From positions 114,876 through 178,875 of the forward strand of contig NZ_QUKD01000014.1 of assembly GCF_003480915.1 (NCBI RefSeq): a stretch of 64,000 nt of DNA, in the 5' to 3' direction. Numbering within the stretch: the stretch's first letter is position 1; each line of letters begins with the position of its first letter. Made by a program: the position numbers and the translations under genes. The notes under the pieces were generated by a model, which had not been told where the DNA came from, did no database searches, and saw only the letters and a program-made list of their open reading frames with translations. The stretch comes from Parabacteroides sp. TM07-1AC. GTDB taxonomy: Bacteria > Bacteroidota > Bacteroidia > Bacteroidales > Tannerellaceae. Positions 16,717 through 26,857 of the stretch are shown here, one piece after another.

Positions 16717-17526
16717 ATGGCAGAGATACAATATCTACCTAAGTCGAATCTGACAAATGGTCAATTGACGACTGTCGCCAGGACTGTTCTTTTGAAATTA
16801 TCTGAATATAACATCTCTCCGATCGATTTCAAAAAACAGAAAGACGATCTTGAACATAGTACGGATGATTTCGAAAATAGTCAGACAAAGATTACGGAAG
16901 AAGTCTATACGAAAGAGAAAATTATAATTAAAAATTCACTTAATTATATGCGTACGGGGTTCTTTTCGTTGCTGAAGGGCGACTGCACCAGCGAAAACCC
17001 CGAACGTAGAAAGGCAGCCCTGGGCTCCATGCCTCTAGCGAAGGCATATGCGAATATATCACGTTACATCTATGATGACTTGCTCACCTGGACTACCAGG
17101 CTGATCAATTCTTCCAATGAATCTCCTTATAAGGAGTATATTACTACACTAGGATATACCGGTCGCATCACAGAATTGCAGACCAAGCTGAATGAAGGTA
17201 TCATGCTTAAAAACAAACGGTTCGACGCATCCGGAATGCGTGTCCGTGTACGTAAAACTTCGGTGACGCGCAAGGAAGTAATCGAAAAATACGATCTTTT
17301 GGTGAAACGTCTGAATGCGGTTGCCAACTATAAGGGAGATGCCGATTATGTGGAACTCTTCTCCTGGTGGAACGCGATGATCAATGAATACCGCCGTGAA
17401 ATCTCCAACCGCCTGGGTAAAGGCAAAGGAGGTTCGGCAGACAATCCCGAAAACAGCCAGCCGAATCCCGACAGCGGCAATTCAGGTAGCGGCAGTGGTG
17501 GCGAAGATAGACCGGTAATCGAATAA
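16717..17526 (+). CDS. DUF6261-like protein heading the rightward surface operon
   Basis: The 269-aa, mainly helical, soluble-looking protein starts MAEIQYLPKSNLTNGQL, a pattern I associate with the Bacteroidales DUF6261 family. It has no signal peptide. The body (~1-230) is rich in Lys/Arg/Glu helices. The last ~35 residues form a low-complexity linker (Gly, Ser, Asn, Pro) ending EDRPVIE, the same terminal hexapeptide as the HU-like protein heading the other surface operon. It lies 17 bp before the 1092-aa repeat protein. The function is unknown; a role in regulating or assembling the neighbouring surface protein is only inferred from position. Confidence 0.7.
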   Translation: MAEIQYLPKSNLTNGQLTTVARTVLLKLSEYNISPIDFKKQKDDLEHSTDDFENSQTKITEEVYTKEKIIIKNSLNYMRTGFFSLLKGDCTSENPERRKAALGSMPLAKAYANISRYIYDDLLTWTTRLINSSNESPYKEYITTLGYTGRITELQTKLNEGIMLKNKRFDASGMRVRVRKTSVTRKEVIEKYDLLVKRLNAVANYKGDADYVELFSWWNAMINEYRREISNRLGKGKGGSADNPENSQPNPDSGNSGSGSGGEDRPVIE

Positions 17527-17543
17527 TTAAAATCTGAGAAGGT

Positions 17544-20500
17544 ATGAAAAGGAGATTGAGGGGATATATATTTTTTATTTTTTGTCTCATCTTTGCCTTC
17601 CCTATTATGGGGAGGGCAGATGAGAATCCTGATCTAAACAGTGGTAAAGTAACGATTACTGAAGCAGGCACTTATAAGTTTGAAAACTATGAGGGAGCTA
17701 ATAAAGTAATTGTTAATGCTCCCGATAAAGAGGTTGATATTACGATTAGTGGGTTGAAGATAGATGTAAGTAAGTTCCCAAATTGTGCTTTCGAAATTCA
17801 GGCAGGGACAGTTAATTTGACACTTGAAGGGACGAATGTATTAAAAAGTGGAAATTTGAAAGCCGGATTGCAAGTTCCTGAAGGTTCAACACTAACTATA
17901 AAGGGTGATGGAGTATTAGATGTTACTGGAGGTAGTCAAGGAGCTGGGATAGGCGGAGGTCGCAGTGGTGCTGGAGGTACTATAAAAATACTAGGAGGTA
18001 CTGTTAATGCTAATGGAGGTAGCTCTGGTGCCGGGATAGGTGGAGGATCCAGTGGTGCTGGAGGTTCTATAATAATACTAGGAGGTACTGTTAATGCTAC
18101 CGGAGGTAATAGTGGAGCCGGGATAGGTGGAGGATCGAATGGTGCTGTAGGTACTATAAAAATACAAGGAGGTACTGTTAATGCTAATGGAGGTAGTAGT
18201 GGAGCCGGGATAGGAGGATCCGGTAAAACTGGAGGTGATATAACAATAACAAAAGGTACTGTTAATGCTACCGGAGGTAGTAGTGGAGCTGGGATAGGCG
18301 GAGGATCCAGTAGTGCTGGAGGTACTATAACAATAACAGGAGGTACTGTTACTGCTACTGGAGGTAATAATGGAGCCGGGATAGGCGGAGGAACCAGTGG
18401 TGCAGGAGGTACTATAATAATACAAGGAGGTAATGTTAAAGCTATTGGAAAAACTAGTGGAGCTGGGATAGGCGGAGGAAGTAATGGTAATGGAGGTACT
18501 ATAGCAATAGAAACAGGTATCGTTAATGCTACTGGAGGAGATGGTGGCGGAGCCGGGATAGGAGGCGGAGGAAGTAGAGGAGCAGGAGGTATTATAACAA
18601 TAACAGGAGGTACTGTTACTGCTGAGGGAGGAAATATGGGAGCACAGATAGGCGGAGGATCGAATGGTGATGGAGGTGAAATAACAATAACAGGTGGTGT
18701 TGTTAATGCTCCTATAGCAGGTTTGGGAGCAGGAATAGGTAAAGGATATGATGGTAAGAATAATGGTACTTTCTCTGCTAAAAATGGTAATGCCTTTATC
18801 AATGTCTCTAGTATATCGGATCAAAGCAATAAAGAAAATTGGAAAGGTATTATCTTCGATGGATATAACGGACAGGTCTATGGTAAACAAAGATTAGAAA
18901 CAAATGCAGAAATACCTAAAGGGAAAACACTTACTATTAAAGAAGATCAAAAACTTACATTAGGAAAAGGGGTAACATTAACGAATAATGGAACTATTAA
19001 AGGAATAGAGAATATAATTTACACAGTTACGTATCATCATAATAATAGTGATGAATCAGAAGATGTTGAGGTAGCACATAATTCAATACCTTCTTATTCC
19101 AATTTCACACGTCAATACTATTCAATAGACGGATGGCATGATAAGGCAAGCGATGGTCAAAAGGTAGAAAATATTACAGGCTCCATTGATCTTTATGCCA
19201 ATTGGAAAGAGAATGAAATAAAACTGGTAAAATCTCTTCCTACTTTAAATGGAACTTATGGGAAAGAGATAAATTATAATTTGTCTAAATTATTAAGTAC
19301 TGATTCTTATAAAGATAATATTATATATGCATCTTCAGATCTTGAAAAGTATGGATTGTCTATATTAGATAAGCAAATAACCGGTACTCCTAAGAAAGCG
19401 ATAGATGATAATTCTACTGTTACTATTACTATAAGCAGTGTTGATTGTATGAAGGAAGTAGAAGCAAAGGTTCCTATCAATATTGCCAAAGGGAAAAGCA
19501 GTATCGATGAATTTGTTATTATACCAAATAGAACTTATAACGGCAAAGTAATTGATATAACTGTTCCTTTCGTAAAAGATGAGAGTGGTAATGAGATAAA
19601 GGATGCCGTTGTCGGTCTTTCGTATCAAATCAAGACAGATAATGGTCAATATGAATCGACAACTGCAGACAACAGTGGTGCTTCGAATGATGGCGAAGCC
19701 CCTAAATATGCAGGCGAGTATAAGGTGACAGCCAGCTTTACCGGAAATGATAATTATGCAGAAGCAGAAGCAAAGACTGCCGTATTTACTATCAAAAAGG
19801 TATCATTGACAGTTAATCCTTTACCCGGTCAGATAATTTTCCCGAATGAAACAGAAACTTATAAACCGAAGTATGAAGTAACAGGCGCAGTGAATAATGA
19901 GATGCTGGAATTTAGTGGAGATTTAAAGCTTGATGATGGTAAAAAAATTATGGATAATAATTTAACACTAAATGATCCGTTTGATAAAAATTATTCCATG
20001 ACTGTCACTGAGAATGTAACGGTTAGTATTTTAGATAATGTGGCAGCCAATGAGAAGATTATTCTTTCCGGAACGATTGAGGATGGCGCTTATATCGACC
20101 AGGTTACTGTTACGGCTCCCAGCGGCTTTCTGATTAAATCGGAAGGTGGTGCTCTGACAAAGGCAGAGAATGATTATAAAGAATCATTTATTTGGAGTCA
20201 GACAGGCACATTCGATATCAGTTATAAACTGCAGCGCATAGAGGACGGTCAGGAATCCGATCCATATATAGTGAGAGTAACGGTTAAAAATAAAAGCGAG
20301 GAACCCGATAAACCTGTTAATCCTCCTGTGGAACCGGAAGAACCCACTGTCTATTATACAGTCACGCTGCCGTCGGTAGATGGCGTAACGACCGATCCCG
20401 TTGCGGGCGATTATAAGGTGGAAGCATGGGACAGCTTCCGTTTCTATCTCACGATCGGGAAGGATTACGACCAGTCGAAGCTGGTTGTAACGACCAGCCG

Positions 20501-20822
20501 CCATGAAACGATCGAACCGCGTAGCAGTGACGGCGCTTATATCATAAAGTATGTTCGTACGGATGTTGAGATTCGTATCGATGGGGTTGTAAAGAACCCC
20601 GATCCGGTGGCGAATGCTGAGATTCAGTCGGGTATAAAGGTATGGGCAAATAATCATCGGTTATTTATCCGTACTGACCGACCGGAGGAGGTCTCTGTTT
20701 ATACTTTTAGCGGACAATTGCAGAAGAAATTCCGGTCGGAGGCAGGCGACCGGTTCATATCGCTGCTTTCCGGAACCTATATTGTCCTTATCGGAGATGA
20801 ACGGTTTAAGGTGATCCTGTAA
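17544..20822 (+). CDS. Secreted glycine-rich repeat surface protein (1092 aa)
   Basis: A signal peptide (RRLRGYIFFIFCLIFAFPIMGRA) is followed by a beta-rich region. Residues ~133-400 hold about ten tandem units of 28-30 aa, each starting GAGIGGG and containing T-I-x-I-x-GG-T-V-N-A, a likely right-handed beta-solenoid. Next come an InlB-type Listeria-Bacteroides repeat (YSIDGWHDKASDGQKV ... LYANWK, ~510-555), two MBG/YDG-like Ig modules (~560-830), a Pro/Glu linker (EEPDKPVNPPVEPEEP) and a C-terminal DUF6383/Por-tail-like domain (GIKVWANNHRLFIRTDRPEE to the end). An adhesin or glycan-binding role is likely. Expression probably depends on the upstream 34-bp switch. Confidence 0.85.
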   Translation: MKRRLRGYIFFIFCLIFAFPIMGRADENPDLNSGKVTITEAGTYKFENYEGANKVIVNAPDKEVDITISGLKIDVSKFPNCAFEIQAGTVNLTLEGTNVLKSGNLKAGLQVPEGSTLTIKGDGVLDVTGGSQGAGIGGGRSGAGGTIKILGGTVNANGGSSGAGIGGGSSGAGGSIIILGGTVNATGGNSGAGIGGGSNGAVGTIKIQGGTVNANGGSSGAGIGGSGKTGGDITITKGTVNATGGSSGAGIGGGSSSAGGTITITGGTVTATGGNNGAGIGGGTSGAGGTIIIQGGNVKAIGKTSGAGIGGGSNGNGGTIAIETGIVNATGGDGGGAGIGGGGSRGAGGIITITGGTVTAEGGNMGAQIGGGSNGDGGEITITGGVVNAPIAGLGAGIGKGYDGKNNGTFSAKNGNAFINVSSISDQSNKENWKGIIFDGYNGQVYGKQRLETNAEIPKGKTLTIKEDQKLTLGKGVTLTNNGTIKGIENIIYTVTYHHNNSDESEDVEVAHNSIPSYSNFTRQYYSIDGWHDKASDGQKVENITGSIDLYANWKENEIKLVKSLPTLNGTYGKEINYNLSKLLSTDSYKDNIIYASSDLEKYGLSILDKQITGTPKKAIDDNSTVTITISSVDCMKEVEAKVPINIAKGKSSIDEFVIIPNRTYNGKVIDITVPFVKDESGNEIKDAVVGLSYQIKTDNGQYESTTADNSGASNDGEAPKYAGEYKVTASFTGNDNYAEAEAKTAVFTIKKVSLTVNPLPGQIIFPNETETYKPKYEVTGAVNNEMLEFSGDLKLDDGKKIMDNNLTLNDPFDKNYSMTVTENVTVSILDNVAANEKIILSGTIEDGAYIDQVTVTAPSGFLIKSEGGALTKAENDYKESFIWSQTGTFDISYKLQRIEDGQESDPYIVRVTVKNKSEEPDKPVNPPVEPEEPTVYYTVTLPSVDGVTTDPVAGDYKVEAWDSFRFYLTIGKDYDQSKLVVTTSRHETIEPRSSDGAYIIKYVRTDVEIRIDGVVKNPDPVANAEIQSGIKVWANNHRLFIRTDRPEEVSVYTFSGQLQKKFRSEAGDRFISLLSGTYIVLIGDERFKVIL
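17940..18749 (+). repeat. Tandem ~87-bp repeats encoding GAGIGGG solenoid units
   Basis: About ten in-frame copies of an 84-90-bp unit, the last degenerate. Units differ by a few codons but share long nearly identical stretches, so copy number could change by recombination. Confidence 0.85.
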
Positions 20823-20844
20823 TCCGGGATAAGACTTGATAAAT

Positions 20845-20894
20845 AAAAAGCTGTAAGGGAGCAATAACTATTGCCGGACCTTTACAGCTTTTTT
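20845..20894. terminator. Bidirectional terminator between convergent surface and efflux operons
   Basis: A-rich GCTGTAAGGG and CCTTTACAGC arms (one mismatch) are followed by T6 on the + strand and flanked by five A on the left, which give T on the minus strand. Confidence 0.8.
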
Positions 20895-20914
20895 ATGTAG
20901 GTGGATTCTCTTTT

Positions 20915-22285
20915 TTATTCTTCCTGTCCGCCGCCTAATGCGTGATAGAGGTTAATAACACCTTGTATCTCGTCGAAACGGTCGGCTACCTGCGAGAGTT
21001 CCGCTTGTAGTAAACCTTGCTGGGCGGTTAGTACCTCCAAATAAGTGGTGTTCCCGTGTTGCATCAGTAACTGAGTGCTTTTTACCGCCTTTTGTAAAGC
21101 CGTAATTTGCTGGTCGGCGAGTTGGATGCGTCCGCGTGCCGTCTGCCATTGTGTCAATGCGTTGTTTACTTCACTTCCGGCATTCAATAGGCTCTGCTGG
21201 AAAGCCAGGGAGGCCTCTTCCTGTTGTGCCTTGGCTATTTTTAACTGGGCGATGTTGGCACCTTTGTTGAATAACGGTTGTGTCAGCGAGCCTATCGCCT
21301 GCAACAGCCAGCCGCCCGGGTTGGTGATGATCCCCGTTCCGTTATTCGTCCATCCGGCAACACCGCTGAGGGTGATGTTCGGATAGAAAGCACTGCGTGC
21401 TCCGTTCGTTGCATAGAATGCCTGTGCCAACGAGTATTCTGCCTGCCGTACATCCGGACGGTTGCTTAACAGGGAGAGCGGAACGCCGGCGGATAGTGTC
21501 TGGGGAAACTCCTGTCGATCCAGTTCTCCCCGCTCCATCCGGTGAGGTACTTCTCCGAGCAGGTTGGAGAGGCTGTTTTCCATCTCGTTGATCTGCTGGC
21601 GTAGGGTCAGGAGGGAGGCTTCCACACTCAGGCTGTTCGCTTCCGACTGGGAGACGGCGGCTTCATTTGCCAGGCCTGCTTTCTTCAATGCACGCATCGC
21701 CTGTACGTTCTCTTTCCAAAGAGAGGCCGTCCGTTCACTGATGACAAGTTGTTTGTCGAGCAATAATAATGTGTAATAGGAATTGGCTACTGTGGCTATT
21801 AGCTGTGTCCGGACGGCCTGTTTGTATGCTTTAGTCTGTTCGAGAGCTGCCTGTGCGCTTCTTTTTGCATTGGTGAGTCTCCCGAAGATGTCGATTTCCC
21901 AACTGGCAGCTACCGCCAACTGATAACTTTTGGCGGCTTTCGAACCGTCGAAGCTGCTGATCGTACCCTGCGGATTCAGGTTCAGTGCCGGAAGGTAAGC
22001 CAGACGTGAAGTCATCAGGGCTGCTTCGGCTTCCTGTACCCGCAAATGGGCGGTGCGCATGTCGGTGTTGTTCTCCAGGCTTTTTTCGATAAGCGTCTGC
22101 AATTGCGGATCTGTGAAGAGTTCCCGCCAGTCGAGACTGCCGATACTGGTCGTATCCGTAGCCATCGCCTCGTCCCTGAACAGGTTGTCAGGAACGGAGG
22201 TCTCCGGTTTGTAGGATGTATAGATGCCGCACCCGCTCAGTAACGAGAGGGTGGCGACGGATAATAGAATGATATTATTTTTCAT
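20915..22285 (-). CDS. RND efflux outer-membrane factor (OprM/TolC-type lipoprotein)
   Basis: The 456-aa lipoprotein has signal MKNNIILLSVATLSLLSGC with lipid attachment at Cys19. It has the duplicated outer-membrane efflux fold: LDWRELFTDPQLQTLIEKSL in the first half, then NRPDVRQAEYSLAQAFYATN and NITLSGVAGW in the second. It is the exit duct of the tripartite pump encoded just upstream and overlaps the permease gene by 11 bp, so translation is probably coupled. Confidence 0.93.
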   Translation of the reverse strand: MKNNIILLSVATLSLLSGCGIYTSYKPETSVPDNLFRDEAMATDTTSIGSLDWRELFTDPQLQTLIEKSLENNTDMRTAHLRVQEAEAALMTSRLAYLPALNLNPQGTISSFDGSKAAKSYQLAVAASWEIDIFGRLTNAKRSAQAALEQTKAYKQAVRTQLIATVANSYYTLLLLDKQLVISERTASLWKENVQAMRALKKAGLANEAAVSQSEANSLSVEASLLTLRQQINEMENSLSNLLGEVPHRMERGELDRQEFPQTLSAGVPLSLLSNRPDVRQAEYSLAQAFYATNGARSAFYPNITLSGVAGWTNNGTGIITNPGGWLLQAIGSLTQPLFNKGANIAQLKIAKAQQEEASLAFQQSLLNAGSEVNNALTQWQTARGRIQLADQQITALQKAVKSTQLLMQHGNTTYLEVLTAQQGLLQAELSQVADRFDEIQGVINLYHALGGGQEE

Positions 22286-25200
22286 CTGCTTGATTTCCTT
22301 TCTTTTTACTTTCGAGATAGTCTTTCCGCTCGGCGGTTACCTCTTCTACTTCTTCCTGGATCTGCCAGTCGTGAGTCGGCTCGAACTGTATCGGGCGTAC
22401 TTTTTCCTGCAGATACTGGAATACAATGAACAGGGAAGGCACGACGAACAGCAGTGCCAGTGTTCCGATCAACATACCGCCTACGGCACCTGTACCCAAT
22501 GAACTGTTACCGTTTGCACCGACACCTGTCGCTACTACCAACGGAAGCAGACCGAAGATCATGGTCAACGCCGTCATCAGGATCGGACGCAGACGTACTT
22601 TGGCGGCAGACAGTGCGGCAGAGGTCAGGCTCATACCGGCGGCACGCCGTTCGGCTGCATATTCAGTCAATAGAATGGCTGTTTTGGCCAACAGACCGAT
22701 CAACATAATCAAACCGGTTTGCAGATAAATGTTATTCTCCAGTCCCATAATTTTGGCAAACAGGAAGCTACCCATCAGTCCGAACGGTACGGAAAGGATC
22801 ACGGCAAACGGGATCAGGAAGCTTTCGTAAAGCGCACTCAGGATCAGGTAGATCATCAGGATACAGATGACGAAGATCACGGCTGTCGTATTGCTTTCCT
22901 GGTTCTCTTCGCGGGTGATACCGGCAAAGTCGTAACCATACCCTTTCGGCAGGCTGGTTGCCGCTACTTCTTTTACGGCATTGATAGCATCACCGGAACT
23001 ATATCCTGGCGCTGGCATTGCATTAACCCCGATCGAGTTGTACATATTGAAACGGCTCAGCGATTCGGCGCCGTATACCTTTGTCAGGTTCACGAACTGG
23101 CTTAACGGAGCCATTTCGCCGTTTGCCATACGTACAAAAGTATTATCCAGTGAAGATTCATCCAGACGGTAATCAGGGGAAGCCTGTATCATCACCTTAT
23201 ACACTTTCGAGAAGCGGTTGAAGTTAGATACATATTGTCCTCCGTAATAACCTGACAAGGTGCTTAGTACGGCATCCGGTGTGATACCGGCACGCTTACA
23301 TTTAGCTGCATCTACCGTCACTTCCCACTGCGGGTAGTTGATAGAGAAGGTTGAATAGGCGGCTGCAATTTCCGGGCGTTCGCGCAAGGCTCCCAGATAT
23401 TGTTGTGTCGTATTGAAGAACTCAGTCAGATCGCCTCCTTTTTTATCCTGCATATACATTTCCAGCGCATTACCCATACCGTAACCGGGAATCATACCCG
23501 GTGACATGGCGAAGATGTTTGCATCCTTGATGTCGGCAGTCCGTCCGTATATCTGGTTGATAACCGATTGTACGTGGTCTTCCTTATCTGTACGTTCATC
23601 CCACGGTTTCAGTTTGATGATGAACATACCGAATGAGTTTCCTTGTCCGGAGATCAGTCCGTAACCGGATACTTTGTTATAATCCTTGATCTGCGGCAGG
23701 TCTTTGATACGATTCTCGATGTTGGTCATCACGTCGTTGGTCGTTGCCAATGAGTTACCGGCGGCCGTTGTTACGTTGACGAACAATACACCCTGGTCTT
23801 CATCCGGCACCAGACTGGTCTTCGTCGTTTTCATCAGGAAGAACAACAGGACAACCGAGCAAGCCAGCATCGACCACATCAGCCATTTGCGTTTGATAAA
23901 GAAGAGTACGCCCTTCTTGTATTTGGCAATTAGAGCATCGAAAGCAGTATTGAACGCTTTACGGAAACGCGAGGCAAAATTATTCTTTTGCGTACCGTCT
24001 TCATTGATATACGGTTTCAGTATCAGTGCACATAACGCCGGGCTCAGAGTCAATGCATTGATCGCTGAGATACCTACGGCAACTGCCATTGTCAGACCGA
24101 ATTGTGTATAGAATGTACCTGAAGTTCCGCTCATGAACGATACCGGAATAAACACGGCCATAAACACCAGTGAAGAAGAGATAATGGCGGCACTGATCCC
24201 GTTCATGGCATCCATACTTGCCATGTACGAAGATTTATACCCGACGTCGAACCGGGCCTGTACCGCCTCGACGACGACGATGGCATCATCGACCACCGTA
24301 CCGATCACGAGAACGAGTGCAAACAAAGTAATCAGGTTGATACTGAATCCGGCAATCGACATGAATGCGAATGTACCGATCAGCGACACGATAATACCTA
24401 CCAGCGGGATCAGGGTCGAACGGATATCCTGCAGGAAAATGTATACCACCAGAATAACCAGTAAGATCGCTTCGATCAATGTCTTTACCACTTCGTGGAT
24501 GGAGGCGAACAGGAAGTCGTTCGAGCTCATCATCTGTGTGATCTCGACTCCTTTTGGCAGGTCTTTACGTGCTTCGTCGAGGAAAGCGTCGATTTGCTGG
24601 TTTACCTCAGTTGCGTTGGAACCGGCTGTCTGGAATATCATACAGGAAACGCCGACATGCCCGGTCAGTTCACCGATGTAAGAGTAGTTTTCACGTCCCA
24701 GCTCTATTTCTGCTATATCTTTCAGTTTCAGAACTTCACCGTCTTCAGTCGAACGGATCACGATATCTCCGAATTCTTCCGGCTGTATCAGGCGGCCTTT
24801 GTACTTCATCGTATATTGGTAGGTCTCCGTAGAGTTCTCGCCGAATGCACCGGTTGCCGATTCTATATTCTGTTCGGCCAGTACGGCGGTCACATCCGAA
24901 GGGATCAGGTTGTATTGCGCCATCACATCCGGTTTCATCCAGACACGCATACTGTAATCTCCGCCCATTACCATCAGTTCGCCGACACCTGAGATACGGA
25001 GGATTTCCGGCTTCAGGTTAATGCTCAGGTAGTTGGCAAGAAAGCCTTCGTCGTATGAATCGTCAGGACTGTAAATCGAGAAGATCTGCAACATGCTGGT
25101 CTGACGCTTGGTAGTAGTGACCCCCACTTGAGTTACTTCTGCGGGTAACTGACCGGTGGCTTTGGACACACGGTTCTGTACGTTTACGGTTGCCATATCC

Positions 25201-25502
25201 GGATCGGTACCTTGTTTGAAGTATACCATAATGGATACGGTTCCTGCATTGGTAGCCGTAGATGTCATGTAGGTCATGTCTTCTACACCGTTGATGGCCT
25301 CTTCCAGCGGGGCGATCACACTCTTTTGAAGGGTTTCCGCACTGGCACCGAAGTAAGTTGTACTCACCATAACGGTAGGCGGGGCAATATCGGGATATTG
25401 TTCGACGGGCAGACTGGTCAACCCGATGATACCCATAAATACTATCACGATAGAGATAACGGCTGATAGTACCGGGCGTTCTATAAAGGTTCTTAATTTC
25501 AT
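22275..25502 (-). CDS. RND (HAE1/AcrB-type) efflux permease
   Basis: The 1075-aa inner-membrane protein has the typical twelve membrane helices and two large periplasmic loops. It opens MKLRTFIERPVLSAVISI. Proton-relay residues are visible: Asp-Asp in VIGTVVDDAIVVVEA (TM4) and Lys in GLLAKTAILLTEYA (TM10). It exchanges drugs or bile-type amphiphiles for protons as a trimer with the adaptor and outer-membrane factor beside it. It starts 15 bp after the adaptor gene stop. The specific substrate cannot be read from sequence. Confidence 0.95.
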   Translation of the reverse strand: MKLRTFIERPVLSAVISIVIVFMGIIGLTSLPVEQYPDIAPPTVMVSTTYFGASAETLQKSVIAPLEEAINGVEDMTYMTSTATNAGTVSIMVYFKQGTDPDMATVNVQNRVSKATGQLPAEVTQVGVTTTKRQTSMLQIFSIYSPDDSYDEGFLANYLSINLKPEILRISGVGELMVMGGDYSMRVWMKPDVMAQYNLIPSDVTAVLAEQNIESATGAFGENSTETYQYTMKYKGRLIQPEEFGDIVIRSTEDGEVLKLKDIAEIELGRENYSYIGELTGHVGVSCMIFQTAGSNATEVNQQIDAFLDEARKDLPKGVEITQMMSSNDFLFASIHEVVKTLIEAILLVILVVYIFLQDIRSTLIPLVGIIVSLIGTFAFMSIAGFSINLITLFALVLVIGTVVDDAIVVVEAVQARFDVGYKSSYMASMDAMNGISAAIISSSLVFMAVFIPVSFMSGTSGTFYTQFGLTMAVAVGISAINALTLSPALCALILKPYINEDGTQKNNFASRFRKAFNTAFDALIAKYKKGVLFFIKRKWLMWSMLACSVVLLFFLMKTTKTSLVPDEDQGVLFVNVTTAAGNSLATTNDVMTNIENRIKDLPQIKDYNKVSGYGLISGQGNSFGMFIIKLKPWDERTDKEDHVQSVINQIYGRTADIKDANIFAMSPGMIPGYGMGNALEMYMQDKKGGDLTEFFNTTQQYLGALRERPEIAAAYSTFSINYPQWEVTVDAAKCKRAGITPDAVLSTLSGYYGGQYVSNFNRFSKVYKVMIQASPDYRLDESSLDNTFVRMANGEMAPLSQFVNLTKVYGAESLSRFNMYNSIGVNAMPAPGYSSGDAINAVKEVAATSLPKGYGYDFAGITREENQESNTTAVIFVICILMIYLILSALYESFLIPFAVILSVPFGLMGSFLFAKIMGLENNIYLQTGLIMLIGLLAKTAILLTEYAAERRAAGMSLTSAALSAAKVRLRPILMTALTMIFGLLPLVVATGVGANGNSSLGTGAVGGMLIGTLALLFVVPSLFIVFQYLQEKVRPIQFEPTHDWQIQEEVEEVTAERKDYLESKKKGNQADEK

Positions 25503-25517
25503 ATTCCGTTCTTCCTA

Positions 25518-26633
25518 TTATTGTTTAACCTGGATCGGAGTTCCTTCGCGCAGCAAACCTACACCTTCGGCAACGATCACGTCACCGGCTTTCAGACCTT
25601 CGTTCACGATATATTCCTGGCCTCCGTTCACACGGGTGATATTGACCTGAGCCGATGTCGCTTTGCCATCTATGACTTTATAAACGTATACTTTATCCTG
25701 TATTTCGAATGTGGCTGTTTGCGGGATCACGATACTGCCCGATTTCTCTGTCGACAGGATAATATTTCCGGAACTGCCGCTGTAAAGGATCTCTTCTTCG
25801 TTCGGGAATACGGCACGCAGGCTTACAGTCCCTGTATTACGGTCTATTACACCGCTAATAGTTTCGACTTTTCCTTTTGCCGGATAAACGGATTTGTCAT
25901 TCAGTTGCAATTCGACTTCCGGTATCATTTCCAAAGCTTTCTGTTTGGAACCGTATTGGCGGGTGAGGGCCAACAGTTGATTTTCCGTCAGGGAAAAGTA
26001 GACATACATGTTCGAATTATCTGAAACAGTTGTCAACGGTTTAGGCGAATTGGCGCTGACCAACGCTCCGACACGGTAGGGGAGTGTTCCGACAACTCCG
26101 TTGGACGGACTTTTTACCTCTGTGTATGAGAGGTTGTTGCGGGCACTCAGTTCCTGTGCTTTCATCTGGGCTAGCTGTGCTTTGGCACTTAGCCATGAAT
26201 TTTCAGCGGTTTGCAGGTCGAAAGCCGATACTACATTTTGTGCATGTAGTTCTTTTTTACTGTCGAACGTCAGCTTTGCCGTGTTCAGTGCAGCCTGTGC
26301 AGCTTCTACATTCGCAATCGCTGTCTGCAACGCTGCCTGATAAGGAACCTGGTCGATGATGAACAACAACTGTCCTTTTCTGACAGCTTGTCCTTCTTCC
26401 ACACATAACTGTGTGATAAATCCTGAGACCTGCGGATAGATGTCGATATCCTGTCGTCCGCGTATCGTGGCGGAATAAAGACTGCTCAGGGTTTTGTCGG
26501 TTGTCGACACTTTCAGCACTTTGTACTCACTGTTAACCATTGTTGCCGGTTGCTCTTTACATGAGCTTGCGATAAGGCAAAGAAGCCCTACCCCGATGCC
26601 ATTGAGGCATCGGGCCATAAAATTTTTCTTCAT
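25518..26633 (-). CDS. RND efflux periplasmic adaptor (AcrA/MexA-type lipoprotein)
   Basis: The 371-aa membrane fusion protein has a lipoprotein signal (GIGVGLLCLIASSC; Cys25). The order is: half lipoyl domain (IDIYPQVSGFITQLCVEEGQAVRKGQLLF), alpha-helical hairpin (~95-165), second half lipoyl (YTEVKSPSNGVVG), beta-barrel and C-terminal proximal domain (AGDVIVAEGVGLLREGTPIQV). It is the first gene of the leftward efflux operon, divergent from an AraC regulator. Confidence 0.94.
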   Translation of the reverse strand: MKKNFMARCLNGIGVGLLCLIASSCKEQPATMVNSEYKVLKVSTTDKTLSSLYSATIRGRQDIDIYPQVSGFITQLCVEEGQAVRKGQLLFIIDQVPYQAALQTAIANVEAAQAALNTAKLTFDSKKELHAQNVVSAFDLQTAENSWLSAKAQLAQMKAQELSARNNLSYTEVKSPSNGVVGTLPYRVGALVSANSPKPLTTVSDNSNMYVYFSLTENQLLALTRQYGSKQKALEMIPEVELQLNDKSVYPAKGKVETISGVIDRNTGTVSLRAVFPNEEEILYSGSSGNIILSTEKSGSIVIPQTATFEIQDKVYVYKVIDGKATSAQVNITRVNGGQEYIVNEGLKAGDVIVAEGVGLLREGTPIQVKQ

Positions 26634-26857
26634 ATTCTGCTATTATTCAATTATAATCCCGGCAGTAGGATTGTTCCAAAATCAAAACATCAACACGGTA
26701 ATGTCAGAGTGATGTAAGTTTGCTACTCATTGATATATACTGCCTTAACTAATAACCGGTGCAAATATCCGACTTTTTGAGATAATAGCTGTGGTTGGAA
26801 AATGAATATATTTGTTCCAAAATTGAACAGGGAAGGTTGTCTACCAGATACTTTTAG

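Noticed and set aside
17936..18890. Long minus-strand open frames opposite the GAGIGGG repeats (Pro/Ile-rich and Ser/Thr-rich products)
   Set aside because: They mirror the tandem repeats of the real plus-strand gene; composition follows the repeat and no start or family pattern is present.
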